Counted from the stretch's first letter, positions 1 to 8,236 are shown. The stretch is 64,000 nucleotides of DNA from Treponema sp. (GCF_017430385.1 NZ_JAFRNB010000131.1:1-64000), one strand, 5' to 3'. Notes: a model not told the origin generated them from the sequence alone. Numbers and translations: made by a program.

Positions 1-126
1 ATGAATCTTCTGAAGCAAGCAGATTTTTCGGATGTCATAAAATCCAAAAACATTACAATTTCTCAAAAGCAGCACATTTGCGATAAATGCGAAGATTATC
101 TGGATAGAGTCATTAAGTTATTTTAA
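1..126 (+). CDS. C-terminal end of an unidentified protein (cut by window edge)
   Basis: The frame is open from the first base to a TAA at 124-126 and encodes about 41 residues ending in Asp-Arg-Val-Ile-Lys-Leu-Phe. It contains a Cys-x-x-Cys pair. An ATG sits at base 1, but the window begins there, so this is most likely only the tail of a longer gene. No family can be recognised from this length. Confidence 0.4.
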   Translation: MNLLKQADFSDVIKSKNITISQKQHICDKCEDYLDRVIKLF

Positions 127-129
127 TGC

Positions 130-210
130 GGATGCCCTGCTAATTGCTAATTTCTCATTGCTAATTGCACATTGCACATTGCTAATTGCTAATTGCTACT
201 TGCTAACCAC
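130..210. repeat. ATTGCTAATT-type degenerate short repeat (family R1)
   Basis: About ten imperfect copies of a unit close to ATTGCTAATT or ATTGCACATT stand head to tail between two convergent gene ends. The same sequence type is seen at 15480-15500 and, in frame, inside the acidic-repeat protein gene at 45465-45570. It has no coding sense here. The spread over several sites suggests a dispersed low-complexity repeat rather than a local slippage product. Confidence 0.75.
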
Positions 211-3012
211 TCACTTCTTAGAATCTTTGCTATACAGCCTGAGCAGGGCTTTTTCTGCGAAGTAACTTTCTGCGATTAAAAAATAATCTTCCGGCTTAGC
301 TCTGGCGATTGCGGCGTATTGCTCCAGATACAGCTTTGGATTTTTCTGAATCTCGCCGCTTTGCATTAATCGGGCGGTTCCTTCCTGGCTTCCGGCTCCT
401 GAAATCACGGCCATGAGCCAGTTGTTTTCTAGGCGGGCAAGCAAATCGCTCTTTTCAAGGTCAATCACGCCCTCTGTCCTAATCTCAATCTCGCGAGAAA
501 TGTCGTTTTTAATAGAAGAAATTGAATCGGCGTAAACGGAATCAACTTCGGCGGTGTGCTCCACGCTCGTCACTACAATCCGGGCAAAAGGCAGGTCGTT
601 TTCAGGAAGAAGGGCTTTTACCTTTATTTCGGGATATTTTTCGGCAAGGCGCGCTTCCATTCGTCGGGCAAGTTCAATCAGAACCGCGTCAAAAAGTGCG
701 CAATCCGTGCTTGAAAGGTCCGGGGATGAAAGACAATACAAAATCGGGTCCAGGAATTTCGTGGTCGGAATGAGAACTGCCGGCATTGGGCCAGCCTTGT
801 CTTTTGAAATGTCCGTCAAGAAAAGATGTTTTAGCGGGATGCGTTTTTCGGCTGCTTTCAGCTTGGCAAAATCAGGTTTTGGAACTCGCAAATCTGTTGA
901 GCGGGTCTGCTCGATGCTGCCAAGATTTCCGAAACTTGAATCAAGAGTTTTCTGCAATTTTTCATCTTCTTTGAGACCGCCGGAAAGAATCAGCGAAAAG
1001 CGGGTTGAATCCAAAAGAATCGGATAAGCTTCCAGAACGCGCTTGAATTCAAGATTTTCCGCAGGTTTGTCGCCGGTATTTTTGTAAAGTTTAGGATATT
1101 CCGTGCCGTCGTACAAAAGCCTTACAGCCTCGCACAGAAGCTGGAATTCGGTGCTGCCGGTTTTGAGCCGCCACTGGGTTCGCTCGTCATAAGTCACGCC
1201 GTCCGCCGTTGCAGGGCTGATGTCGCAATAAACAAGAGCCGTGTACGCCGCCTGAATCGCAAGCTCCATTTCGCCCGAAAGACATGTCACCGTGATAATC
1301 GAATGTGTCGAAAGTGTCTGTGCCCCAACTTCATAAAATCCAGAAATCGCACCGTTTTCCGCGAACAAATCCAGCTGGCGGTTAATGTTCACCGCAATTG
1401 AATCCGTCACAACCGAAGTAAGCCCCGGAACTTTGTCGGCAAACAAAAGCTCTCCGCCCGCAATCGTGAGCGAAAGAACAGCCGTTTTTGAATTTTCACT
1501 GCGCTTGACCGTCACTGGAATGCCGTTTTTGAGCATGAACGAAGAATACTCTCCAAGATTTTTGGAAATGAATCGCTCCGCGGAAGCAGAAATTTCTTCA
1601 AGCAGATTTTTTCGGCTGTCATCGGATTTTTCGGCCGTTTTGAGGAAGTTTTTATAGAAAGCCTGATTGTACCATGCCGCTTCTTTTTGATTTATTGCCT
1701 CGAATCCAGCCTTTTTGAACTCAGCGGCATATTTCTGGTAAACTGCGGAATTTACGAACACGAAAACGAAAGGCTCTTCCGCCTGGATTTTTTGCTCTAA
1801 GTCAGTGATTTCAATTTGTGAAAGGCGGTCGATTTTTCCGAAGAAGGACTCTGCGGCATCAACTGAATTTTCGGAAAGTGAGACCGTGCGCGAAAATTGC
1901 TCCATCGTGGCATCGCTGCTTTCCGAAAGACGGGTAAAAGCCGTGCGGGATTTTTTGAGGGAATTTTCCAGCTCTTTTTTTGAAAAAACATCCTCGTCTC
2001 GGCTCATCGTAAGGAACAAATCTGCCTGAACAATCGGAGAAACCTTCGCCACCCCCAAAAGCGACTGAATTATAAGCCGTGAAGCTGATTTTTCCTGTGC
2101 CGAATTGACATCAATGTACTCGTCTCCCAGAATTTTAAGATTCCGCTGCTTTAAAAGAAGTTTTTTGAAAGCTGCCCCATCCTGATTCCATGCAAAAGAA
2201 AGCGCATCCGCCTCATCGCGTGCAAGCCCTGTGTACTGAACGACAATCTGAGTCATTTCATCAGAAAAATCTTTGTGATAAAGAACGAATTTGCGTTTCT
2301 GGGATTTTTTTTGTTTTAGAAGCGAGCGGATTTTTTCTGAATCTTCATTGTGGACGATTTTCGATGAATAGGCAGGAAATGCCGAAAAATATTTTTTGAC
2401 CAGACTAAGAATCGCACTCTCAGTGATATTTCCGTTCACAAAGAGAATTGAATTTGACGGAATGTAATAATTTTCGGAAATCGAAGAAAGAAGCGAACGG
2501 AGCTGCTCATTTTTGCGTGAAGAAAAACCCAAAGGAACAACTCCGCTCTCACGGCTCCACGGAGCATCGGGGAAGATTTTTGAGTCAATCGCAGAATTGA
2601 TGTAGCCCGCCGCACTTGCCGAATACTCCAGAATCTCGGCGTTCATTGTTTTTGTAATTGAAGAAAGCTGCAAGTCAGTCGGATTCAGGGGCTTTAGTTT
2701 TGATGAAAGCGAAATAAGTTCCCGTTCTGCGGCACTCGGCGCAACAGATGAAACAAAGCGCACCGTATCATTTGAAATTTCGCCGCCCAAAAGCCTGGCA
2801 TACATCGCAAAAAGCGCGCCGTTCTCCTGATTCTGATTGGTAAAGCCCGCGTTCACGCAAAGTTCAAGCCGAACTGTCGGCGAAGAAGAATCTTCAAGGA
2901 AGTAGATTTTGAGTCCGTTTTCAAGGGTAAATGATTTTATGTCGTCTTTAGTAAATGCAAAAAGAGAGAAGGAAATGAAAAAAATTAAAACGAATGTTAT
3001 GAACTTTTTCAT
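211..3012 (-). CDS. Exported M16 (insulinase)-family protein, apparently catalytically dead
   Basis: The 933-residue product starts with a signal peptide (Lys-Lys, hydrophobic run, cleavage likely after Phe-Ala-Phe near residue 20). Two M16-like halves follow: one begins at the NGLKIYF motif near residue 32 and a second at NGIPVTV near residue 490. Active M16 enzymes carry HxxEH shortly after the first strand. Here the equivalent stretch (GALFAMYARLL) has neither His nor Glu, and the second half also lacks the motif. It is therefore probably a non-catalytic periplasmic M16 homologue, a known state for partner subunits of this family. The ATG lies right after the U-tract of the tRNA-Asn terminator, without a Shine-Dalgarno site. 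Family assignment is fairly secure; function is unknown. Confidence 0.8.
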   Translation of the reverse strand: MKKFITFVLIFFISFSLFAFTKDDIKSFTLENGLKIYFLEDSSSPTVRLELCVNAGFTNQNQENGALFAMYARLLGGEISNDTVRFVSSVAPSAAERELISLSSKLKPLNPTDLQLSSITKTMNAEILEYSASAAGYINSAIDSKIFPDAPWSRESGVVPLGFSSRKNEQLRSLLSSISENYYIPSNSILFVNGNITESAILSLVKKYFSAFPAYSSKIVHNEDSEKIRSLLKQKKSQKRKFVLYHKDFSDEMTQIVVQYTGLARDEADALSFAWNQDGAAFKKLLLKQRNLKILGDEYIDVNSAQEKSASRLIIQSLLGVAKVSPIVQADLFLTMSRDEDVFSKKELENSLKKSRTAFTRLSESSDATMEQFSRTVSLSENSVDAAESFFGKIDRLSQIEITDLEQKIQAEEPFVFVFVNSAVYQKYAAEFKKAGFEAINQKEAAWYNQAFYKNFLKTAEKSDDSRKNLLEEISASAERFISKNLGEYSSFMLKNGIPVTVKRSENSKTAVLSLTIAGGELLFADKVPGLTSVVTDSIAVNINRQLDLFAENGAISGFYEVGAQTLSTHSIITVTCLSGEMELAIQAAYTALVYCDISPATADGVTYDERTQWRLKTGSTEFQLLCEAVRLLYDGTEYPKLYKNTGDKPAENLEFKRVLEAYPILLDSTRFSLILSGGLKEDEKLQKTLDSSFGNLGSIEQTRSTDLRVPKPDFAKLKAAEKRIPLKHLFLTDISKDKAGPMPAVLIPTTKFLDPILYCLSSPDLSSTDCALFDAVLIELARRMEARLAEKYPEIKVKALLPENDLPFARIVVTSVEHTAEVDSVYADSISSIKNDISREIEIRTEGVIDLEKSDLLARLENNWLMAVISGAGSQEGTARLMQSGEIQKNPKLYLEQYAAIARAKPEDYFLIAESYFAEKALLRLYSKDSKK

Positions 3013-3015
3013 AAT

Positions 3016-3044
3016 AAAAAAAGCCTAGCTAAGAAGCCAGGCTT
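3016..3044 (-). terminator. Intrinsic terminator downstream of tRNA-Asn
   Basis: Read on the minus strand, AAGCCTGGC pairs with GCTAGGCTT (one G-U pair) over a 6-nt loop and runs into seven T residues. The T run ends 3 nt before the ATG of the M16-like gene, so read-through could feed that gene. Confidence 0.75.
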
Positions 3045-3046
3045 TT

Positions 3047-3175
3047 CGACCCCTGCTGGGCTTGCTTTCCATTCGTTCGCATCCGTGCTCACTCATTCCA
3101 AGCCGCGTCCACTCGCTGTCGGCGCATCCATGCGCCTTTTCGCTGACGCGCGCTCGTTCCCGTTCAAGCCCGACT
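3047..3175. repeat. GC-rich hairpin element with a copy of the tRNA-Asn 3' end
   Basis: The element begins at 3047 with an 18-bp exact copy of the tRNA-Asn 3' end (CGACCCCTGCTGGGCTTG), which recurs at 3235-3252 in the intact tRNA. It then has TTCGTTC, a small GCA/TGC hairpin and TCACT, matching the first module of the hairpin element at 22110-22193. Next comes a GGCGC/GCGCC hairpin with an ATCCAT loop. No reading frame of note is present. It may be a small insertion that duplicated the tRNA end. Confidence 0.6.
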
Positions 3176-3234
3176 AAGTTTAGTATATAAAAAAATATCC
3201 TTTGGAAGGATTAACTACCAAAGGATATAACCTA

Positions 3235-3307
3235 CGACCCCTGCTGGGCTTGAACCAGCGACACACGGATTAACAGTCCGTTGCTCTACCGACTGAGCTA
3301 AGGGATC
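3235..3307 (-). tRNA. tRNA-Asn (GUU)
   Basis: On the minus strand a 73-nt cloverleaf can be drawn. The acceptor GATCCCT pairs with AGGGGTC, the D-arm contains TAGCTCAGTCGGTAGAGC, the anticodon loop is CTGTTAA with GTT, and the T-loop is GGTTCAAGCC. CCA is not encoded. A TTGACA/TATAAT promoter lies just upstream. GatCAB is encoded in the same window; in many bacteria that enzyme also makes Asn-tRNA by the indirect route. Confidence 0.95.
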
Positions 3308-3332
3308 ATTGTTCGTTCGGAACGAGTGTTAT

Positions 3333-3359
3333 ATTATACCAAACGAACAAAAGTGTCAA
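3333..3359 (-). promoter_or_regulatory. Promoter of tRNA-Asn
   Basis: A perfect TTGACA (3354-3359) is followed at 15 nt by TATAAT (3333-3338); TAATAT two bases further gives 17-nt spacing. The tRNA 5' end lies 25 nt beyond the -10 box. Confidence 0.7.
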
Positions 3360-3421
3360 CAGGTTATTAAAAAATTTCCAAAAATTTTTGATTTTTTTTG
3401 AAAAAAAATTTTGCCCCAAGT

Positions 3422-5782
3422 TTACGATTTCACCCCGACCGTGAACTCAATCTGCTGCTCGTTGTTCAGCCAGTCGGTCACGAAAAGCGTGCCCTTGCCG
3501 GCCTTGCCTTTTGAGCGGACATAAGTTCCTGCCATGCCGCCTTTGAGAGAAACCAGTTTTGGACCAATCAGCTCGATTTCGCCCTCGCAGCGAAGGAAAA
3601 CCGCTTCCTGACAATACGGCTTTACATTTCCGTGCTCGTCGAGTGCCTTGAAGCTGACCGCTGCGACATCGTAAGTTGTTTCCTCGACAAGCTCACGGCG
3701 TTTTGCCTCAATATCAAGATGTGTGTCCATTGCCGGAGCACGAAGAACTGTCTTGACGAGTTTTCCGTTTCGGTAAGCCTCAAATTTGTATGTTACGACA
3801 CTTGCACCCCACGCGCTGATGTATTTCGCATACAAATCAGTGAGATGCTTCGGATTTGTCACTCCCCTAGCCCACAGGCACAAGCCTTTGAGAATCTTTG
3901 AAAGCGGAAGATTTTCTGCTCCGTACTTTTGGATTGCGAAAATCATGTCTTTGATTGGCTCGGAATTCTTTTCCTTAACTCCGTCCTCGTCAACCAGCCT
4001 GTGACCGATGTAATCATCAATCAGAATCGGACCGTGCTCAAGATTTTTGAACGGAGAATTTTTTTTGGTGTACTCCTTGATGAAAATGTCATTCACATAC
4101 ATTTTTACGCTGTCAGCATTTGTGATGATGTAGGCATCGCCCCTCATGCTCGCAGGATATTCGCCGATGTCCATGCCGGAAGTGACATAAAGCACATCGC
4201 CGACAACATCCGCATTCTGCTGGCTCTGGTAAACATAAGCCGCCATTTTCGGATTTCGGAACATGTCCATTACGCCGTGATAGCAGATGTAATCTCCCGA
4301 ACCAAAATCTTTGTGGGTGTTGTAATCAAACATACACCAGCCGCTTGATCCAGAAATCTCGTCATGGCCTGCGACAGCATCTAGGACTTTGGCATGTCGG
4401 ACAGCGTGCTCAGTTCGGTGAGCCTCACAATCAAAAGTCTTTGTCGGGAACATGTGTCCGTTGTATTCGGTAATCATGTAGCCCTTATTTGTTTTCGTAG
4501 CCTTTTTCTTCGGCAAGCAGCCCTCGTTGTTTCCGTAGAAGCTGAAATCATTGAAAGTGTAGACATCCTCAAGCAAATGGCTGTTGCGCAAGAACCTTAC
4601 GCCGCCGGTCGGACGAGTCGAGTCAAGCTCGTGCGCAACCTTGTTCGTTCGCTCGTAGAATTCATCATCATCCTGGCTTTCGTTGATTCGGACACCCCAG
4701 ATGAAAATTGAAGGATGATTGCGGTACTGCAAAATCATGTCACGGACATTCTGAACGGCCTTGTCCTTCCATTCCGCGTTACCGATATGCTGCCAGCCCG
4801 GAATCTCAGTGAAAACGAGCAGGCCGATTTCGTCACATCGGTCGATAAAATACTGGCTCTGCGGATAATGTGAAGTGCGCACTTCGTTAAGGCCAAGCTC
4901 GAACTTCAGTTTGTCGGCATCCTCAACCTGCATGTTTTTTGGCATTGCGTAACCGACATAAGGCCAGCACTGATGGCGGTTGAGTCCGCGGATTTTGACT
5001 TTCTTTCCGTTCAAATAGAAGCCGCTTGCATCATAACGAATGTCACGGAAACCAAACCGAGTTTCTTTTGAATCAAGGAGATTGCCCGCCTCGTCAGTAA
5101 GATTTGTTTCCAGAATATAAAGATAAGGCTCCTCGACTGACCACAATTTTTTTTCGCTGTTCGGGTCGGTCGTGAATTTTACATTTGGAGCCGATTTGAG
5201 TGTGTGAGTGATTTTATAATTTTTTGCATCGTTTTCTGAGCATCCGCCAAGCTTAGCCTCAGCCTCGAACTCAGTTCCGTGAGTTTTTACGAAAACATCT
5301 TCGATATAAACAGGATTTTTTACATCAAGGTAGACATCGCGGTAAATTCCGCCGTAAGTCATGTAATCGACGACAAAACCAAAAGGCGGCTGATTCAAAA
5401 TTTCCCGGCTATCCACACGGATTGCAAGGATATTTTTGCCACCAGCCGGCGCAAGGGAATCGGTCAAATCAACCGTGAATGCAGTGTAGCCGCAATCGTG
5501 GGAAGCAAGTTTTTTACCGTTCAGATAAACTTCGCTACGGTGAGCCGCACCTTCAACAGTAAGAAGGACTTTTTTGCCAGCCCAGTCGCTTTCTGTATCA
5601 AATTTTCGCTTGTAAACCGCATCTTTCTGGTAAACATCAGAAGAAAAAGAATTGAAAGGCGTCTCCGTAAATGTGTGCGGGAGGCGGATATTCTCAATAG
5701 AACCCAAGGAATCGGTTGCAACCAAATCTTCCAAAAAAGCGGGAGTAAATCCCCAGTCGTTGTTTAAATAAATTTTAGCCAT
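3422..5782 (-). CDS. Glycoside hydrolase family 2 (beta-galactosidase-like)
   Basis: This 786-residue protein has the GH2 order: sugar-binding jelly-roll (about 1-170, with GGIYRDVYL), an Ig-like sandwich, then a TIM barrel. The barrel holds RGLNRHQ, RTSHYPQ and the acid/base motif WGVRINESQ (Glu near residue 365). A candidate nucleophile is the Glu of MITEYNGH. There is no signal peptide, so it is likely cytoplasmic and acts on an imported beta-galactoside or related sugar. The start at 5782 (MAKIYLNNDW) fits GH2 proteins; a GTG/ATG-type start at 5818 would add 12 residues that overlap the promoter. TTGTCT and TATACT spaced by 17 nt lie 7 nt before this ATG, so the mRNA may be nearly leaderless. 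Exact substrate is not determinable. Confidence 0.88.
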   Translation of the reverse strand: MAKIYLNNDWGFTPAFLEDLVATDSLGSIENIRLPHTFTETPFNSFSSDVYQKDAVYKRKFDTESDWAGKKVLLTVEGAAHRSEVYLNGKKLASHDCGYTAFTVDLTDSLAPAGGKNILAIRVDSREILNQPPFGFVVDYMTYGGIYRDVYLDVKNPVYIEDVFVKTHGTEFEAEAKLGGCSENDAKNYKITHTLKSAPNVKFTTDPNSEKKLWSVEEPYLYILETNLTDEAGNLLDSKETRFGFRDIRYDASGFYLNGKKVKIRGLNRHQCWPYVGYAMPKNMQVEDADKLKFELGLNEVRTSHYPQSQYFIDRCDEIGLLVFTEIPGWQHIGNAEWKDKAVQNVRDMILQYRNHPSIFIWGVRINESQDDDEFYERTNKVAHELDSTRPTGGVRFLRNSHLLEDVYTFNDFSFYGNNEGCLPKKKATKTNKGYMITEYNGHMFPTKTFDCEAHRTEHAVRHAKVLDAVAGHDEISGSSGWCMFDYNTHKDFGSGDYICYHGVMDMFRNPKMAAYVYQSQQNADVVGDVLYVTSGMDIGEYPASMRGDAYIITNADSVKMYVNDIFIKEYTKKNSPFKNLEHGPILIDDYIGHRLVDEDGVKEKNSEPIKDMIFAIQKYGAENLPLSKILKGLCLWARGVTNPKHLTDLYAKYISAWGASVVTYKFEAYRNGKLVKTVLRAPAMDTHLDIEAKRRELVEETTYDVAAVSFKALDEHGNVKPYCQEAVFLRCEGEIELIGPKLVSLKGGMAGTYVRSKGKAGKGTLFVTDWLNNEQQIEFTVGVKS

Positions 5783-5818
5783 AGGGGATAGTATAAGAGA
5801 GAATTTGAGAAAAGACAA

Positions 5819-5850
5819 TAAAAAAAGACTGCCTTGAACAAGACAGTCTT
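5819..5850 (-). terminator. Intrinsic terminator downstream of tRNA-Asp
   Basis: On the minus strand AAGACTG pairs with CAGTCTT (inner CTTG/AAG pairs too) and is followed by seven T residues. The promoter -35 box of the GH2 gene begins right after the T run. Confidence 0.8.
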
Positions 5851-5856
5851 GCGATT

Positions 5857-5930
5857 CGGGAGCGAAGGGGCTCGAACCCTCGATCTCCGGCGTGACAGGC
5901 CAGCGCGATAACCAGCTTCGCTACGCCCCC
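5857..5930 (-). tRNA. tRNA-Asp (GUC)
   Basis: A 74-nt cloverleaf reads on the minus strand. Acceptor GGGGGCG pairs with CGCTCCC, the anticodon loop CTGTCAC holds GTC, and the T-arm contains GGTTCGAGCCC. The discriminator is G and CCA is not encoded. Confidence 0.95.
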
Positions 5931-5943
5931 AAAAGGTTTATAT

Positions 5944-5972
5944 AGTATAAGGAAAACACTAAAATGAGTCAA
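5944..5972 (-). promoter_or_regulatory. Promoter of tRNA-Asp
   Basis: TTGACT (5967-5972) and TATACT (5944-5949) are separated by 17 nt, a near-consensus sigma-70-type promoter 13 nt upstream of the tRNA. Confidence 0.75.
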
Positions 5973-6027
5973 GTGTTTTATATAGATTTTTTGATTTTTT
6001 TTGCAAATATTTTTTTTCATGTTTCTA

Positions 6028-6056
6028 TTGACAAAATCCCAGAAAAGGCTTAAATT
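6028..6056 (+). promoter_or_regulatory. Promoter of the aromatic leader-aroF-tyrA unit
   Basis: A perfect TTGACA at 6028-6033 and TAAATT at 6051-6056 are 17 nt apart. Transcription would begin close to the leader-peptide ATG at 6063, making the leader ORF nearly leaderless. Confidence 0.65.
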
Positions 6057-6062
6057 ATTCTT

Positions 6063-6188
6063 ATGAATCGCAACACTTCTAATGCGACAGGAAAAATTTC
6101 TCTGATAGCTATGCAGGCTTACTCTTATTATGGCTATTACTATTTTTCTCGATTCGGTTGGAAGTCTTACGCCGCAAACAATGCGTAA
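6063..6188 (+). CDS. Tyr/Phe-rich leader peptide (attenuation)
   Basis: A 41-codon ORF ends 78 nt before the DAHP synthase start. Residues 20-36 are packed with aromatic residues: Tyr at 20, 22, 23, 25, 26, 27 and 36, Phe at 28 and 31, Trp at 33. This composition, with an intrinsic terminator at 6215-6245 and an aromatic-pathway gene next, is the hallmark of ribosome-mediated attenuation. Stalling on Tyr/Phe codons when charged tRNA is short would leave 6160-6168 free to pair with the terminator's left arm. The start codon has no clear Shine-Dalgarno site, and an internal ATG at codon 17 is an alternative start that keeps all the aromatic codons. The peptide itself probably has no function. 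Confidence 0.85.
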   Translation: MNRNTSNATGKISLIAMQAYSYYGYYYFSRFGWKSYAANNA

Positions 6189-6245
6189 AGTTGCGAATTT
6201 TATTGGCAAATTACAAGGACTTCCATAACGGAAGTCCTTTTTTTT
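6160..6245 (+). promoter_or_regulatory. Transcription attenuator of aroF-tyrA (antiterminator and terminator)
   Basis: The terminator stem is AAGGACTTCC (6215-6224) with GGAAGTCCTT (6230-6239), a 5-nt loop and a T run to 6245. GGAAGTCTT at 6160-6168, inside the leader ORF over codons Trp33-Ser35, can pair with GACTTCC of the left arm (seven perfect pairs, more with a bulge). The two structures are mutually exclusive. A ribosome stalled at the Tyr cluster (6120-6143) would leave the antiterminator strand free; one reading on would mask it. The switch logic is inferred. Confidence 0.8.
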
Positions 6246-6266
6246 ATGCCCAAACAGGAGTAAAAC

Positions 6267-7280
6267 ATGATTGTCGTATTGAAAAACGGTGCCGAAGCAC
6301 GAAAAATCGAAGAATTAAAGGGAAGCCTCAAATCAAAGGGGCTTGAAATCCATGAGTCAAAGGGAAAAGATGTCACTCTCTGGGGCCTTGTAGGTGACAC
6401 GAGCCGCATCACGCCGGAAGAACTTCTCGCCAACGAAATCGTCGAGAGCGCGCAGCGGGTAAAAGCCCCATACAAGCAGGCAAGCCGAAGTTTCCACCCG
6501 GAAGACACTGTAATCGATGTAAAAGGAAACAAAATCGGCGACGGAAAAATATGCTCAATCATGGCAGGTCCATGCTCAGTCGAGACCGAAGAGCAGATCA
6601 TCGAGGTCGCAAAGGCCGTAAAGGCAAGCGGAGCAAGATTCTTGCGTGGCGGAGCATTCAAACCACGCACATCTCCTTACAGCTTCCAGGGATTAGGAGC
6701 CGAAGGACTGGAACTCCTCAAAATCGCACGCAAGGAGACAGGGCTTCCAATCGTAACCGAGCTTATGGCAATCAACCAGATTCCGCTTTTCGAGGATGTT
6801 GACATCATTCAGATTGGAGCCAGAAACATGCAGAACTTCGACCTTCTCAAGGAAGTTGGCAAGCTCAAAAATCCGATTCTTTTAAAACGCGGACTCAGCG
6901 CAACCGTCAAGGAATTCTTGATGAGCGCGGAATACATCATGGCGAGCGGAAACGAAAATGTAATTCTTTGTGAACGAGGAATCCGAACATTCGACAATTA
7001 CACCCGGAACTGCCTTGATTTGAGCATCGTTCCTTACTTAAAGAAAGAAACTCATCTTCCTGTCATCATCGACCCAAGCCATGCCTGCGGAATCCGCTGG
7101 ATGGTTCCGACACTGGCAAAAGCTGCCGTAGCGGTCGGAGCGGACGGACTCATCATCGAAGTGCACAACAACCCAGAAAAAGCCCTTTGCGACGGCGAAC
7201 AGTCTTTGACACCAGCGCAATTTGATGATTTAATGAAAGTGCTCGCAAAATATGCGGCAGTTGAAAACAGGACAATCTAA
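6267..7280 (+). CDS. aroF: 3-deoxy-7-phosphoheptulonate (DAHP) synthase, type I-beta
   Basis: This enzyme condenses phosphoenolpyruvate with erythrose 4-phosphate, the first step of the shikimate pathway. The 337 residues begin with a ferredoxin-like regulatory domain (about 1-70), as in the Thermotoga-type enzyme, where that domain senses Tyr or Phe. The barrel follows with MAGPCSVE, the GARFLRGGAFKPRTSPYSFQG motif region, LLKRG and IDPSHACG. All are typical of the family and include the metal-binding Cys and His. It lies directly after the Tyr/Phe-coded attenuator and 9 nt before tyrA, so control at both RNA and protein level by Tyr/Phe is plausible. Confidence 0.95.
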   Translation: MIVVLKNGAEARKIEELKGSLKSKGLEIHESKGKDVTLWGLVGDTSRITPEELLANEIVESAQRVKAPYKQASRSFHPEDTVIDVKGNKIGDGKICSIMAGPCSVETEEQIIEVAKAVKASGARFLRGGAFKPRTSPYSFQGLGAEGLELLKIARKETGLPIVTELMAINQIPLFEDVDIIQIGARNMQNFDLLKEVGKLKNPILLKRGLSATVKEFLMSAEYIMASGNENVILCERGIRTFDNYTRNCLDLSIVPYLKKETHLPVIIDPSHACGIRWMVPTLAKAAVAVGADGLIIEVHNNPEKALCDGEQSLTPAQFDDLMKVLAKYAAVENRTI

Positions 7281-7289
7281 GGAAAAAAG

Positions 7290-8183
7290 ATGCAGTTAAA
7301 AAACGCGACTTACGGAATCGTAGGATTGGGAATCATGGGCGGCTCATTCGCCAAATCAATCCGCCAGAATATTTTGAGTCAGGCAGGAAGCACTGGAAAA
7401 GTCCTCGTCTGCAACCGAAGCACGGCATGTCTGTCACAGGCAAAGAGCGAAGGTGTCGCCGACGAAACATTTACCAGCGACAAAGTGGGCGAAATGCTTC
7501 CGCTCTGCGATGTGGTTTTTGTCTGCCTATACCCTCACGCCACGCTGGAATTCATGAAGGAGCACCGCGAGCATTTTAAAAGCGGGGCAATCGTCACGGA
7601 TATTTCCGGCGTAAAAGGCATCTTTGAAAAATCCATGCCGGAAATTCTGCGGCCGGATGTCGATTTCATCATCGGCCATCCGATGGCAGGTGGCGAAAAG
7701 GAAGGATATTCTAATTCCGATGCAAAATTCTTCGTCAATCACAATTACATCCTTTGTCCTTCAAGCTTCAACAAAAGCGAAAACCTGGACTTCATGCGAA
7801 GTCTGGTCGCCGAAATGGGCTTCACCCGCATCACCGAGACAAGCTGCGACACCCATGACTGGAAAATCGGCTTCACAAGCCAGCTCTGTCATGTCATTGC
7901 AAGCGCGCTAGTTGAAAGTGCCGAAGATCCGGAAATCACTGCGTTCGGCGGCGGAAGTTTCGAGGATTTGACAAGAATCGCGATGATTAACGCGCCTTTG
8001 TGGACGGAACTTTTTATATCGAACAAAGAAAAGCTCATCACGCACATCGAAAACTTTGAGAAGCAGATGGACAAATTCAAACGCTTCATAAAAGAAGAAA
8101 ATGCAGACGAGCTTAGGGAAACTCTCTCCCACACCCGCGAGCAGAGGATGAAAATGGGTTCGATTCGTACGGTCAGAAAGTAG
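7290..8183 (+). CDS. tyrA: Prephenate dehydrogenase
   Basis: TyrA oxidatively decarboxylates prephenate to 4-hydroxyphenylpyruvate with NAD(P), on the way to tyrosine. The 297-residue protein opens with a Rossmann motif GIVGLGIMGGS, then DISGVKG and the prephenate-binding IGHPMAGGEKEG, followed by a helical dimerisation half. No ACT domain is present. It is co-transcribed with the DAHP synthase gene (9-nt gap) and thus sits under the Tyr/Phe attenuator. Confidence 0.93.
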   Translation: MQLKNATYGIVGLGIMGGSFAKSIRQNILSQAGSTGKVLVCNRSTACLSQAKSEGVADETFTSDKVGEMLPLCDVVFVCLYPHATLEFMKEHREHFKSGAIVTDISGVKGIFEKSMPEILRPDVDFIIGHPMAGGEKEGYSNSDAKFFVNHNYILCPSSFNKSENLDFMRSLVAEMGFTRITETSCDTHDWKIGFTSQLCHVIASALVESAEDPEITAFGGGSFEDLTRIAMINAPLWTELFISNKEKLITHIENFEKQMDKFKRFIKEENADELRETLSHTREQRMKMGSIRTVRK

Positions 8184-8199
8184 CTCAAAAATCAAAACC

Positions 8200-8228
8200 T
8201 AGACTATAATTCGTAAATATGCTATACT
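8200..8228 (+). promoter_or_regulatory. Promoter of apt
   Basis: TAGACT (8200-8205) and TATACT (8223-8228) are spaced by 17 nt. The -10 box ends 8 nt before the apt ATG and there is no Shine-Dalgarno site, suggesting a leaderless mRNA. Confidence 0.6.
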
Positions 8229-8236
8229 AACTCGTT

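Noticed and set aside
5783-6209. A long minus-strand frame across tRNA-Asp and the leader region
   Set aside because: It runs through the tRNA gene, its promoter and the attenuator and has no family likeness. It is a chance frame.
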